A stretch of 64,000 bases of DNA, taken from positions 310,001-374,000 of the forward strand of contig JAJPIE010000012.1 of NCBI GenBank assembly GCA_021324935.1. The letters run 5' to 3'. The translations under genes and the position numbers were made by a program. This DNA is from Acidobacteriota bacterium (GTDB taxonomy: Bacteria > Acidobacteriota > Terriglobia > Acidiferrales > UBA7541). How positions within the stretch are numbered: the first letter of the stretch is position 1; the number at the start of each line of letters is the position of its first letter. This document shows, one piece after another, positions 33,569-41,257 of the stretch. Under the pieces are notes generated by a model. The model ran no database searches and was not told the origin of the DNA. It saw only the letters and a program-made list of their open reading frames with translations.

Positions 33569-34385
33569 TCCTTGATGATTTTCATGTACTGAACGTCGAT
33601 ATCCAACCGCGCGTGCTCGGTCAAATATATTCAATAACACGCGGCATGAACGTCTTCTTGAAAATTTCGGCAATAGAGACCCTCACGAAGTCATGGGACG
33701 CGGCAAACCATAGCGGACTCCAACTTGGACATGATATACACCCCATAAACTTGACTACAACCTTACAATGCCAGACAAGGCTTCCGGCCACATCGAAGGA
33801 ATCCTGGACGCTCATGCGGTCTATTGCGGCCTGCCATCCGTGCGCTTTCTGTGCACTAGCGCTGACGTGCTCTCCCGGCTTGTCTGGGTCTCTGCTGGCG
33901 TACCGAGAGACGCCCTCAGCTTATTTGCACAGGCAATGGCCAAGGGGTCAATCACAAACAGCAAGAAAGTTTCCGTGACTAACGTCAACCTCGCTGCCTC
34001 AGAAATGGTAAGTCAAAAAATGAGAGACTTGGAAAGCGACGTTACACAGTCTGAGACTGAAAACAGCCTATCGACCCTGTTAGAGCTTCTAAAGGATTTC
34101 TGTATAAAACAGAAAAGAAAGAACGCCTTCCTTCTAGAAATAAAAAACGATGACCCAGGCTACCAAAATGTCTTGAAACTTGTGGACCTCAGGTTAGTCC
34201 ACGTCATTAGCGAGGGGATCACTGTGGGTGAGGCAGGAAGGAAATATCTTGCCCTCATTCTGGACTATGGCTTCTACACCGGTGTTCGCGCAGCTCAAAG
34301 CGTCGACCTATTTAACAGACAGACGCAGCGGGTAACCTATAAGGAACTCAGGAAGCTGCCCATCTTCCAGAATGGCCAAGATTGA
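33569..34385 (+). pseudogene. C-terminal remnant of an AAA/P-loop ATPase truncated by the IS
   Basis: Directly after the IS right end the frame reads LDDFHVLNVDIQPRVLGQIY, where LDDF looks like a Walker B motif. It continues to GLQLGHDIHPINL near 33755. A one-base loss then shifts the frame, and DYNLTMPDKASGHIEGILDA, GVPRDALSLFAQAMAKGS and a helical C-terminus follow to 34385. The Walker A half is missing on the left of the IS. An intact-looking ATG at 33768 gives 205 residues but is internal to the former gene. Base composition is AT-richer than the neighbours. Assignment to an ATPase is from the Walker B context and is moderate. Confidence 0.6.
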
Positions 34386-34811
34386 AGCGTCGAGCGCCTA
34401 ACGCTCACTGTCGCGACTCGGCCCCCCGAATAGACTCCTCCCAATGCTACACCTCGCTTTGAACGGCCCTCAACTCTTCGAACAATACCCTACCCCTCTT
34501 TCGAAAACGCACGCAACGATACTACGCCGAGCCAGCGCAAACCAAATCCAGGAACCCTACACCGACCCTCACCGCGAAGCCAACCAGCCACGTCATGGCT
34601 TGACCTAAGTCGCCGAACGAACGTAGGAAGCCAAGGCGGCTCCTTCGGGCACCTTAAGTTAGGTCTGATTCACGGGGTAGCAATTGCGCCTTCTGCATCT
34701 TTCAGTGATCCGAACTACCGATACCTTTCGAACATCCTTCCTCGCCTTTCGAAAACCCATGTAACATGCTGTAACTAGATTTCTATATTCCTCCTTTGTA
34801 CACTCCCCCTC
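34386..34811. other. Intergenic region, no gene seen
   Basis: About 425 bases. TTTCGAAAAC occurs twice (near 34499 and 34748), each followed by a CA-rich stretch. Two TGTAAC hexamers lie 10 bases apart at 34760 and 34770, upstream of the next gene, and could be a promoter or binding site. No RNA gene or decayed protein is recognisable. Confidence 0.35.
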
Positions 34812-35405
34812 ATGACTTGGAACCTCTGCAAATATCAATTCGCCGACGGCCGTTATTGCGCCAACCCCGTCGCCCCCGACTACAAAGCTAAGGGCTTCTG
34901 CCGTTCCCACGGCAACCTCGAAAAATTCCGCAACCGCCCCGCCGATGAGATCAACGAACCCCTCTTTCTGGATCTCTTCGAGCACAACCCCCCCACCGAA
35001 GCCGAAGTGCAAGCTGCCCTTGCCGTCGTCTTCCGCTCCTTGGCCATCGGCAAAATCTCCACGCGCCGCGCCGGCACGCTCGGCTATCTCGGCCAGCTCC
35101 TCTTGCTCAAAACCTCTGTTCGCGAATCCCGCGAAACTCTCAGCATGTCCACCGTTATCACCCAGATCCTCAACGATTTCTCCAGCCATCCCAAATCCGA
35201 GGCCGCCCGCCCCGCCTCAGCTCCTCCATCTGAATCCATCCCTGCTCCTGATTCCGCTCTCCCCGCCGCCTCCACCCATCCTCTTCCCGCCCCAACCTCG
35301 CTACCCTCCACAATTCCCGCCAAGCCAAAGCCCACCTTCGCCCGCGTCTCCCGCCCGACCCGCAAGTCCACTCCCCCCAAATCTCTCAACCACCGCGCTA
35401 CCTGA
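34812..35405 (+). CDS. Hypothetical protein with N-terminal Cys/His cluster
   Basis: 197 residues. The N-terminus LCKYQFADGRYCANPVAPDY then KGFCRSHG has Cys6, Cys17, Cys29 and His32, a likely small zinc knuckle. A helical middle (EAEVQAALAVVFRSLAIGKI, RAGTLGYLGQLLLLKTSV) and a Pro/Ser/Ala-rich low-complexity tail follow. I recall similar small proteins being common in Acidobacteriota, without a function. The start is supported only by position, with CTCCCCCTC upstream and no clear Shine-Dalgarno. Confidence 0.65.
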   Translation: MTWNLCKYQFADGRYCANPVAPDYKAKGFCRSHGNLEKFRNRPADEINEPLFLDLFEHNPPTEAEVQAALAVVFRSLAIGKISTRRAGTLGYLGQLLLLKTSVRESRETLSMSTVITQILNDFSSHPKSEAARPASAPPSESIPAPDSALPAASTHPLPAPTSLPSTIPAKPKPTFARVSRPTRKSTPPKSLNHRAT

Positions 35406-35731
35406 CCCACATGCCCCTTGCCCTCTCCATCCCCACCCTTCGTGCCCCTCGCGTCTCTGCGTCCAACTTGTTCACTTTCCGTTGTGACGCAGTTCGCCCT
35501 GTGGCAAAGATCGCTTCTATTTTCGTCTCGCCAATCGTCACTCGCTGCTCGCCACTAACTCCCGTATTTCCCACACATGCAAGCCCCTCCCATAAACCCA
35601 TTTCTTCCAATAGTTTCGCGACCACCCAGGGGAGAGAGGTATACCGGTCCGCCGGTCCAACCATTTCGGCCTTAGCAACATGTTCCCCTCTTTACTCGCC
35701 ACCCGCCACGCACCACTCGTCACTTCCTCCA
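35406..35731. other. Intergenic region with degenerate heptad repeats
   Basis: No gene recognised. Two C-rich heptad clusters of the CTCGCCAC/TCGTCACT type lie at 35526-35557 and 35694-35726; on the minus strand they resemble the GTGACTGG repeats at 19268 and 20251. This is the last strongly C-rich + strand segment before the skew change near 35.8 kb. Confidence 0.4.
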
Positions 35732-35760
35732 TTCACAAATCGTTCACAATCATGTTACGG
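35732..35760. promoter_or_regulatory. Pho box upstream of phoB
   Basis: Heptamers TTCACAA at 35732, TTCACAA at 35743 and GTTACGG at 35754 are each separated by 4 bases, the 7+4 periodicity of PhoB boxes. On the other strand they read CCGTAAC, TTGTGAA, TTGTGAA, matching the elements upstream of pstS (TTGTAAC, CCGTAAC). The box lies about 137 bases before the phoB start, implying autoregulation under phosphate starvation. Confidence 0.65.
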
Positions 35761-35900
35761 GGGCTTTACCAATCCATGTACGGCTCTTGTCACAATGGTG
35801 GCGAGGTCCAGGATTCCACACTTTCCCGATGCCTACCGCAATGTCACCGGCTACGGTACACTTCTACCCATGCGAGCAGGCACGCGAGAACCATTCATGA
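35760..35900. other. GC-skew inversion point
   Basis: To the left the + strand carries more C than G for genes on either strand (for example 24 C to 13 G at 12121-12180, 28 C to 12 G at 20581-20640). To the right it carries more G (25 G to 10 C at 46141-46200; 24 G to 15 C in a minus-strand gene at 62041-62100). The change falls within about 150 bases. It may be a replication origin or a rearrangement junction. Confidence 0.6.
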
Positions 35901-36592
35901 AACGCGTGTTGATAATCGAAGACGATCGAGACATCGTCGAACTAGTGCGCTACAACCTTGCCAACGAAGGGTTTCAGGTGACCGCGGCGTTTGACGGGCC
36001 GGCGGGGCTGGCGGCGTTGCGCAAGGCGCCTCCCGATCTGCTGCTGCTCGATCTGATGCTGCCCAAAATGTCTGGGCTGGATATTTGCCGGGAGATTCGG
36101 AAGGACGAATCGCTGAACCGCCTGCCGGTGCTGATGCTGACGGCGCGCGGCGACGAAGCGGATCGCGTGGTGGGGCTGGAAATGGGCGCGGACGATTACG
36201 TGACCAAGCCCTTTAGCCCGCGGGAACTGATCGCGCGCGTTAAGGCTCTGCTGCGCCGCGCGGAGCCGCCGGCCGATGCGCCGCGGGTGATCGAGATTGG
36301 ACGGCTGGCGATCGATCCGGCGTCTTACCGTGTGAGCCACTCGGGGAAGCCGGTGCCGCTGAGCACGCTGGAGTTTCGGCTGTTGTATTACCTGGCGTCG
36401 CGGCCGAACCGCGTGTTCACGCGCGACCAGTTGCTGGACGCGGTGTGGGGCACGGACCGCTTTGTGACGCCGCGCAGCGTGGACGTATACGTGCGGCGGC
36501 TGCGCGAGAAGATCGAATCAGACCCGGAAAATCCCCTGCACCTGAAGACGGTTCGCGGCGCAGGCTACTTGTTCGAGACCCGTGCGGCGTAA
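35897..36592 (+). CDS. phoB: Phosphate-type response regulator (OmpR/PhoB family)
   Basis: 231 residues from ATG 35897. The receiver domain (1-115) has acidic pocket residues in IIEDDRD, phosphoacceptor Asp52 in LLLLDLMLPKMSG, and the conserved Lys in DYVTKPFSPREL. The winged-helix DNA-binding domain (130-229) has LSTLEFRLLYYLASRPNRVF and RSVDVYVRRLREKIE. It overlaps phoR by 11 bases and lies downstream of a Pho box. With phoR, phoU and a pst operon in the window, it is the phosphate regulator rather than another OmpR member. Confidence 0.94.
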   Translation: MKRVLIIEDDRDIVELVRYNLANEGFQVTAAFDGPAGLAALRKAPPDLLLLDLMLPKMSGLDICREIRKDESLNRLPVLMLTARGDEADRVVGLEMGADDYVTKPFSPRELIARVKALLRRAEPPADAPRVIEIGRLAIDPASYRVSHSGKPVPLSTLEFRLLYYLASRPNRVFTRDQLLDAVWGTDRFVTPRSVDVYVRRLREKIESDPENPLHLKTVRGAGYLFETRAA

Positions 36593-38438
36593 ATTTTTCT
36601 GGCGGCTCGCGTTTGCCTTCCTTGCGCTGCTGGTGTCCGCGCTGGGGGCCGTGGATTTTCTGGCGGAACGCGCGCTGCGCACCAGCTACGAAAACGACGC
36701 CTTCCGTGAACTGCAGGCGCTTGGGCGCCTGGTGCGCATCCAAAGTTTGCCGCCGACTTCGATTCCTCCCAAAACTCCCGAAGAAAGCGCCGCGCTGAAC
36801 AATTGGGTGGCGAACGCGGCGGCCAGCGGCGCGCGGGTGACGGTGAATACCGCGGACGGCAAAGTTTTGGCCGACTCCCAAACGGAAACCGACACCATGG
36901 AAAATCATGCGGCGCGGCCGGAGATCGTGAGCGCACTGCGCACCGGGGAAGGGCGGGCGACGCGCACCAGCGTTTCCGTGAAGCGGGCGCTGCTTTATTA
37001 CGCGTTCCGCGAATATCTGCCCGGCGACGTGCCGGTGATTGTGCGGCTGGCGCTGCCGATGGAAGGAATCGACGAGCCGCTGGGAAAGTTCCGCGTGAAC
37101 CTGTGGATCGGGTCGCTGCTGATCTTCCTGATCGCCGGGGCGGTTGGGCTGCTGATGTCACGGACGTATACGGACCGCGTGGAGCGGCTGCGAGAGTTTT
37201 CGCGGCGCGTGGCGGAAGGCGATTTCCGGCCGCTGCCGCCGGACGGAACGGGCGACACGCTGGAGGCGCTGGGCTACTCGTTGAACCAGACGGCGGCGCG
37301 GCTGGACCGCACCATCCGCACGCTGACCGAAGAGAGGAATTTGTCGGCGGCGATTCTGGGATCGATGGTGGAAGGCGTCGCGGTGGTGAACGGGGCGGAG
37401 CGGCTGGCTTTTGCGAACCCGGGATTCGCGTCGATTCTGGGGCTGGATGTGCCGCCGGTGGCGGGAAGTTCGCTGCTGGAAGTGGTGCGGCAGACGGAAT
37501 TGATCGAAGCGGTGCGGCGGGTGCTGGCGGGCGAGCCGCGCGTGGAAGCGGAAATAGCCACCGGCACATTGCGGCAGCACTTTTTTGCTGCGACAGTGGC
37601 TTCGGTGCGCGCGGGAGAAACTTCGGGTGCGGTGATTGTGCTGCACGATATTACGGAGCTGCGGAAGCTGGAGAGGGTGCGGCGGGACTTCATCGCCAAT
37701 GTTTCGCACGAATTCCGCACGCCACTCACCGCCATTCAGGGCTTTGCGGAAACGCTGATTGCCGGGGCGCTGGATGACCCGCAGAACCGGGTTCGCTTCC
37801 TCAACATAATTCTGGAGCACGCGCGGCGGCTGGCACGGCTGACGGAAGACCTGCTGAAACTTTCGCAGATGGACGCGGACCGGCTGGAGCTGGAGATTCG
37901 GCCGGTGAAAGTAGGCCAGCTGGTGGAATCCTGCTACGAAACCGCACGGCATCGCGCGGGGGAAAAAGAACTCGCGCTGACGCTGGATGTTTCCGAGAAT
38001 TTGCCGGAGGTAGCCGGAGACGCGCGGCGGCTGCAGGAAGTGCTGCAAAATCTGCTGGACAACGCCATTCAATACACGCTGCCCGGGGGCAAGATCGTGC
38101 TGAGCGCGGAGGCACGCGACGAGGAAGTGATATTCACGGTTGCCGACACCGGCATCGGGATTCCCACTGCGGACCAGCCGCGCATCTTTGAGCGCTTTTA
38201 CCGGGTGGATGCGGCGAGGTCCCGCGAAGCCGGCGGCACCGGTCTGGGGCTGGCCATCGCGAAGCATTTGATCGAAGCGCAGGGCGGTCGGATTTGGGTG
38301 GAAAGCGAAGTGGGGGCGGGGTCGCGCTTTCATTTTTCGGCGCCCGTGTTCGATGCGGAGCGGGCGGCGGGCCGATCGTCTTCCACGAGCGCGGCAAGCG
38401 GCCGGGTCGCGCGTCCCGCGGCTTCTCCCGGCGCGTAA
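36582..38438 (+). CDS. phoR: Phosphate regulon sensor histidine kinase
   Basis: 618 residues from a GTG overlapping phoB. Order: TM1 (8-26), periplasmic sensor region (about 30-170), TM2 (173-193), HAMP (195-247), PAS domain (255-360), HisKA with His376 in FIANVSHEFRTPLTAIQGF, and HATPase_c (NLLDNAIQYT, ADTGIGI, GGTGLGLAIAKHL). The long periplasmic region makes it larger than E. coli PhoR (431 residues). It should phosphorylate PhoB when phosphate is low, under control of PhoU and the Pst transporter. The C-terminal tail is low-complexity. Confidence 0.93.
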   Translation: MRRKFFWRLAFAFLALLVSALGAVDFLAERALRTSYENDAFRELQALGRLVRIQSLPPTSIPPKTPEESAALNNWVANAAASGARVTVNTADGKVLADSQTETDTMENHAARPEIVSALRTGEGRATRTSVSVKRALLYYAFREYLPGDVPVIVRLALPMEGIDEPLGKFRVNLWIGSLLIFLIAGAVGLLMSRTYTDRVERLREFSRRVAEGDFRPLPPDGTGDTLEALGYSLNQTAARLDRTIRTLTEERNLSAAILGSMVEGVAVVNGAERLAFANPGFASILGLDVPPVAGSSLLEVVRQTELIEAVRRVLAGEPRVEAEIATGTLRQHFFAATVASVRAGETSGAVIVLHDITELRKLERVRRDFIANVSHEFRTPLTAIQGFAETLIAGALDDPQNRVRFLNIILEHARRLARLTEDLLKLSQMDADRLELEIRPVKVGQLVESCYETARHRAGEKELALTLDVSENLPEVAGDARRLQEVLQNLLDNAIQYTLPGGKIVLSAEARDEEVIFTVADTGIGIPTADQPRIFERFYRVDAARSREAGGTGLGLAIAKHLIEAQGGRIWVESEVGAGSRFHFSAPVFDAERAAGRSSSTSAASGRVARPAASPGA

Positions 38439-38465
38439 GGCCCGCTTTGCGCCATATTCACCCCG

Positions 38466-38483
38466 CTGTTACCTTGCCGTAAA
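38466..38483 (+). promoter_or_regulatory. Possible Pho box upstream of phoU
   Basis: CTGTTAC at 38466 and CCGTAAA at 38477 are two Pho-like heptamers with the 4-base spacer seen at the phoB and pstS boxes. The site is 65 bases before the phoU start. The match is weaker than the others. Confidence 0.35.
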
Positions 38484-38547
38484 CTTTGCGACGGAATATC
38501 AAGTACGGGGTGTGATTCGCCCCGCATCGCTCCCGCGGAGGCAGAGC

Positions 38548-39342
38548 ATGGCGCAAACAGCCGGATTGACGGAAGCCGTACTCTACGACACGCTGGTGAA
38601 TTATTTGATTTCGATGGCGCGCGTTGTCGAGAGCGCCATGAATCGCGCGCTGGACGCCATCATGGCGTTCGACAATCCGCGCACGCAAGGCCTTCCCGGC
38701 GAAGTTTTTCTTCTTGAGCCGCGGATCAACGAAATGGAGCTCCTGATCGACGAGCACGCCATCCGCTTGTTGCGGCGCGGCTCGTTCAGCGACGACGAGA
38801 TGCGGCTGGTAGTCGCTTCGCTGAAGATCACCAACGATCTGGAGCGCATCGGCGACATAGCGGTGAATTTGGCGGAACGAGTGATCTCGCTGCGGGAAAT
38901 GGCCGGCGCGAAGCAGCCTGAAGAGCTCGCGCCGATGGCCGAAGCGGTGCGGTCGATGGTCAGCCGGAGCCTGGGAGCGCTGATCTTCCGAAACGCGGAG
39001 ATGGCGGCGCAGGTATTAGAGAGCGACGACGTGGTGGATCAGTACCGCGACCGGATCATCGAGAACCTGATGCTGCACATGACCCAGAACGTGGCTCTGG
39101 TTACGCCCGGAATGCAGTTCATCTTGGCGACACGGCATCTGGAACGCATCGCGGATCACGCCACGAATATCGCCGAGGACATCATTTTCTGGGTTCGCGG
39201 GCTGGATGTGCGCCACGGGCGGGGCCTGACCGTGCTTCCCGAGCGGGAAGAGACCACCAAAGGCGTGTGTTCGGAGGTCACCGAGAATTCACATGCGCTT
39301 CATTCGGATGTGACTCCGAGCTGCGAAACTCAGCGTGTTTGA
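38548..39342 (+). CDS. phoU: Phosphate signalling protein PhoU (first copy)
   Basis: 264 residues with two PhoU three-helix repeats. Metal-binding signatures appear twice: ITNDLERIGDIAVNLAERVI in the first half and ATRHLERIADHATNIAEDII in the second. PhoU couples Pst transport to PhoR inhibition and prevents PhoB activation when phosphate is plentiful. The ATG at 38548 has GCGGAGG upstream; the longer frame to 38353 is unlikely. It is codirectional with phoBR, about 100 bases apart. A C-terminal tail of about 30 residues is extra. Confidence 0.93.
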   Translation: MAQTAGLTEAVLYDTLVNYLISMARVVESAMNRALDAIMAFDNPRTQGLPGEVFLLEPRINEMELLIDEHAIRLLRRGSFSDDEMRLVVASLKITNDLERIGDIAVNLAERVISLREMAGAKQPEELAPMAEAVRSMVSRSLGALIFRNAEMAAQVLESDDVVDQYRDRIIENLMLHMTQNVALVTPGMQFILATRHLERIADHATNIAEDIIFWVRGLDVRHGRGLTVLPEREETTKGVCSEVTENSHALHSDVTPSCETQRV

Positions 39343-39364
39343 ACTTCACTCCACGTCCTACCTC

Positions 39365-39395
39365 GGGGACCGGTGCACCCCTGGCACCGGTCCCC
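39365..39395 (+). terminator. Rho-independent-like terminator after phoBR-phoU
   Basis: Perfect 12-bp stem: GGGGACCGGTGC at 39365-39376 and GCACCGGTCCCC at 39384-39395, 7-base loop. Only a short pyrimidine tract follows, so termination may be inefficient. Confidence 0.55.
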
Positions 39396-39475
39396 TTCTC
39401 CTCCCCCAAACGCCAACGGAACATGAAACTTTTTTGCCGCTTGGAGCCGTCTAACGACTGTTGGATAATAGGAGA

Positions 39476-39835
39476 ATGCAAGGAAGCCGAATCTTGAAGC
39501 ACTCGGTTCAAGTACGCCCGCCGGGTGTCTGGATATGTGTGCTTCTTGCCCTCCTGATTCTTTATAATCCGTTCGCGGCGCTGACCGGTTCGGCCGGTAC
39601 GATTTCGGTCCAAAGGCAAGCACGGCATCGGGCAACCGTTGGATCCTCGGAACTCCAACATCTGGGGGCCGCACAGGACCAGAATCCACAAGAGTTTGTA
39701 GAATTGCGGGAGATCCGCAAAGAGGTCGGGGAACCTGCGACCCAGCAAAAAACGCAAGGCCTCCAGAACGACGTAGAAGTTCTGCAACCAGAATCGGTAA
39801 GTCGAGTCTGGTCGCGGCCCCCACCCTTGGTGTAA
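39476..39835 (+). CDS. Hypothetical small membrane-anchored protein
   Basis: 119 residues from ATG 39476 (a TTG at 39461 is in frame). A hydrophobic N-terminal helix (WICVLLALLILYNPFAAL) is followed by RQARHRATVGSSELQHLG, a Gln/Glu-rich middle, and an aromatic end SRVWSRPPPLV. I recall short proteins with the RHRATVGSSELQH block and an RPPP end recurring in Acidobacteriota, with no known role. A GGAGA lies only 2 bases before the ATG, so the start is uncertain. It is separated from phoU by a terminator-like stem. Confidence 0.5.
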   Translation: MQGSRILKHSVQVRPPGVWICVLLALLILYNPFAALTGSAGTISVQRQARHRATVGSSELQHLGAAQDQNPQEFVELREIRKEVGEPATQQKTQGLQNDVEVLQPESVSRVWSRPPPLV

Positions 39836-40000
39836 TTCAGGCGTAGTCAAGAGTCCCAACGCGGGGCGCGTGGATCCCGGAGAAACTCAGGTCTAGCAAG
39901 CTCTTTCTGGTACGCCCTTCCCGGTATCCGAGAGGAAAGGTCTCGCTTCTGGAGCGTGGGCCAACAACCTTAGTTCAACAACCTTAGTTAAGGACAAATC

Positions 40001-41257
40001 ATGTCAAAGAAGATGCAGATTTTGATCGCGTGCGGAGCCCTGCTGGCGCTGGGAGTGCTGTGGATTGGCTGGGAGCATGGGAAGACACAGGCCGACAGCG
40101 CCGAGCACAAGGAGAAAGGCCACGGCGAACCGGTTGCCGGAGTGGTGACCGTGACGCGAGGGAAGCTGGGAGCGCCGTTGACCCTGGCTGGAGCGTTCAA
40201 GCCCTTTCAGGACGTGGACGTCCACGCGAAAGTGGCGGGGTATATCAAGGCAATTTACGTCGATGTCGGCTCGCACGTGAAGGATGGGCAAACGCTGGCG
40301 GTGCTGGAAGTGCCGGAACTGGAAGCTGAACTGGCCGGAGCAGATGCGGCGGTACAACGATCCAAGGAAGAGATACGGCGGGCGCAAGGCGACGTGGAGC
40401 GCGCGAAGTCCGGCTATATGGCGACGCACGCGATGTATGAACGTTTGAGCCAGGCGTCGCAGCAACGGCCGGGGCTAGTGGCGCAACAGGACGTGGATAA
40501 CGCGCAGGCCAAGGATCTGGAAAGCCAGGCGCAAGTTTCCAGCGCGGAAGCGTCGCTGGATGCGGCGGAACAAGCGCTGGCGGTGGCCAAGGCGGACCAG
40601 AAGAAATTCCAGGCATTGGCCGATTACACGCGAATCACGGCGCCGTACACGGGAGTGGTGACGATTCGCTATGCGGATACCGGGGCGCTGATCGCGGCGG
40701 GCACGTCGTCGAGCACGCAATCGATGCCGGTGGTGCGCATCGCGCAGATTTCCGTGCTGCGGCTGGTGCTGCCGATTCCGGAGTCGATTGCGGGGGAAAT
40801 CCGGCTGGGAGATCCGATCAAAGTGCACGTACAGGCGTTGAACAAGGATTATGTGGGCAAAGTGACGAGGTTTGCGGATTCCCTGGACGAGCAAACGCGG
40901 ACGATGCACACGGAAATCGATTTTCAGAATCCGAACGGGGAACTGCTGCCGGGAATGTACGTGCAGGCGGTGGTGGCGCCACCGGTGCGAAACAACGTTT
41001 TGACCGTGCCGCTGGAAGCGGTGGAGCTGGGGGCGGATGCGACCCAGGGAACGGTGCTGGTGGTGAACGCGCAGAACATGCTGGAAGAGCGGAAAGTGCG
41101 GTTGGGGGCGCAGGGCAGCACGCGAGTTGAGGTTCGCGAAGGGCTAAGCGAAGGGGAGCGGGTGGTGGTGGGCAGCCGGAACGAATTTCGCACGGGCATG
41201 AAAGTGACGCCGAAGGAAATCAACGTCAACGAACCGGGTGAGGCGGAGGGCAAGTAA
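40001..41257 (+). CDS. RND efflux periplasmic adaptor (HlyD/AcrA family)
   Basis: 418 residues. There is a hydrophobic N-terminal anchor (QILIACGALLALGVLWIGWE), then a barrel-sandwich segment (DVDVHAKVAGYIKAIYVDVG), an alpha-hairpin (about 100-190), the returning lipoyl half (YTRITAPYTGVVTIRYADTG), and beta-barrel and membrane-proximal domains (VPLEAVELGADATQGTVLVV). It starts an operon with two RND pumps and a TolC protein; its stop overlaps the first pump start by one base. It should link whichever pump assembly is active to TolC. Confidence 0.94.
   Translation: MSKKMQILIACGALLALGVLWIGWEHGKTQADSAEHKEKGHGEPVAGVVTVTRGKLGAPLTLAGAFKPFQDVDVHAKVAGYIKAIYVDVGSHVKDGQTLAVLEVPELEAELAGADAAVQRSKEEIRRAQGDVERAKSGYMATHAMYERLSQASQQRPGLVAQQDVDNAQAKDLESQAQVSSAEASLDAAEQALAVAKADQKKFQALADYTRITAPYTGVVTIRYADTGALIAAGTSSSTQSMPVVRIAQISVLRLVLPIPESIAGEIRLGDPIKVHVQALNKDYVGKVTRFADSLDEQTRTMHTEIDFQNPNGELLPGMYVQAVVAPPVRNNVLTVPLEAVELGADATQGTVLVVNAQNMLEERKVRLGAQGSTRVEVREGLSEGERVVVGSRNEFRTGMKVTPKEINVNEPGEAEGK

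Noticed and set aside
35732..35760. Possible DnaA boxes in the TTCACA repeats near the skew switch
   Set aside because: The elements match only about 7 of 9 DnaA-box positions and have exact 7+4 Pho-box periodicity upstream of phoB, so the Pho reading fits better.
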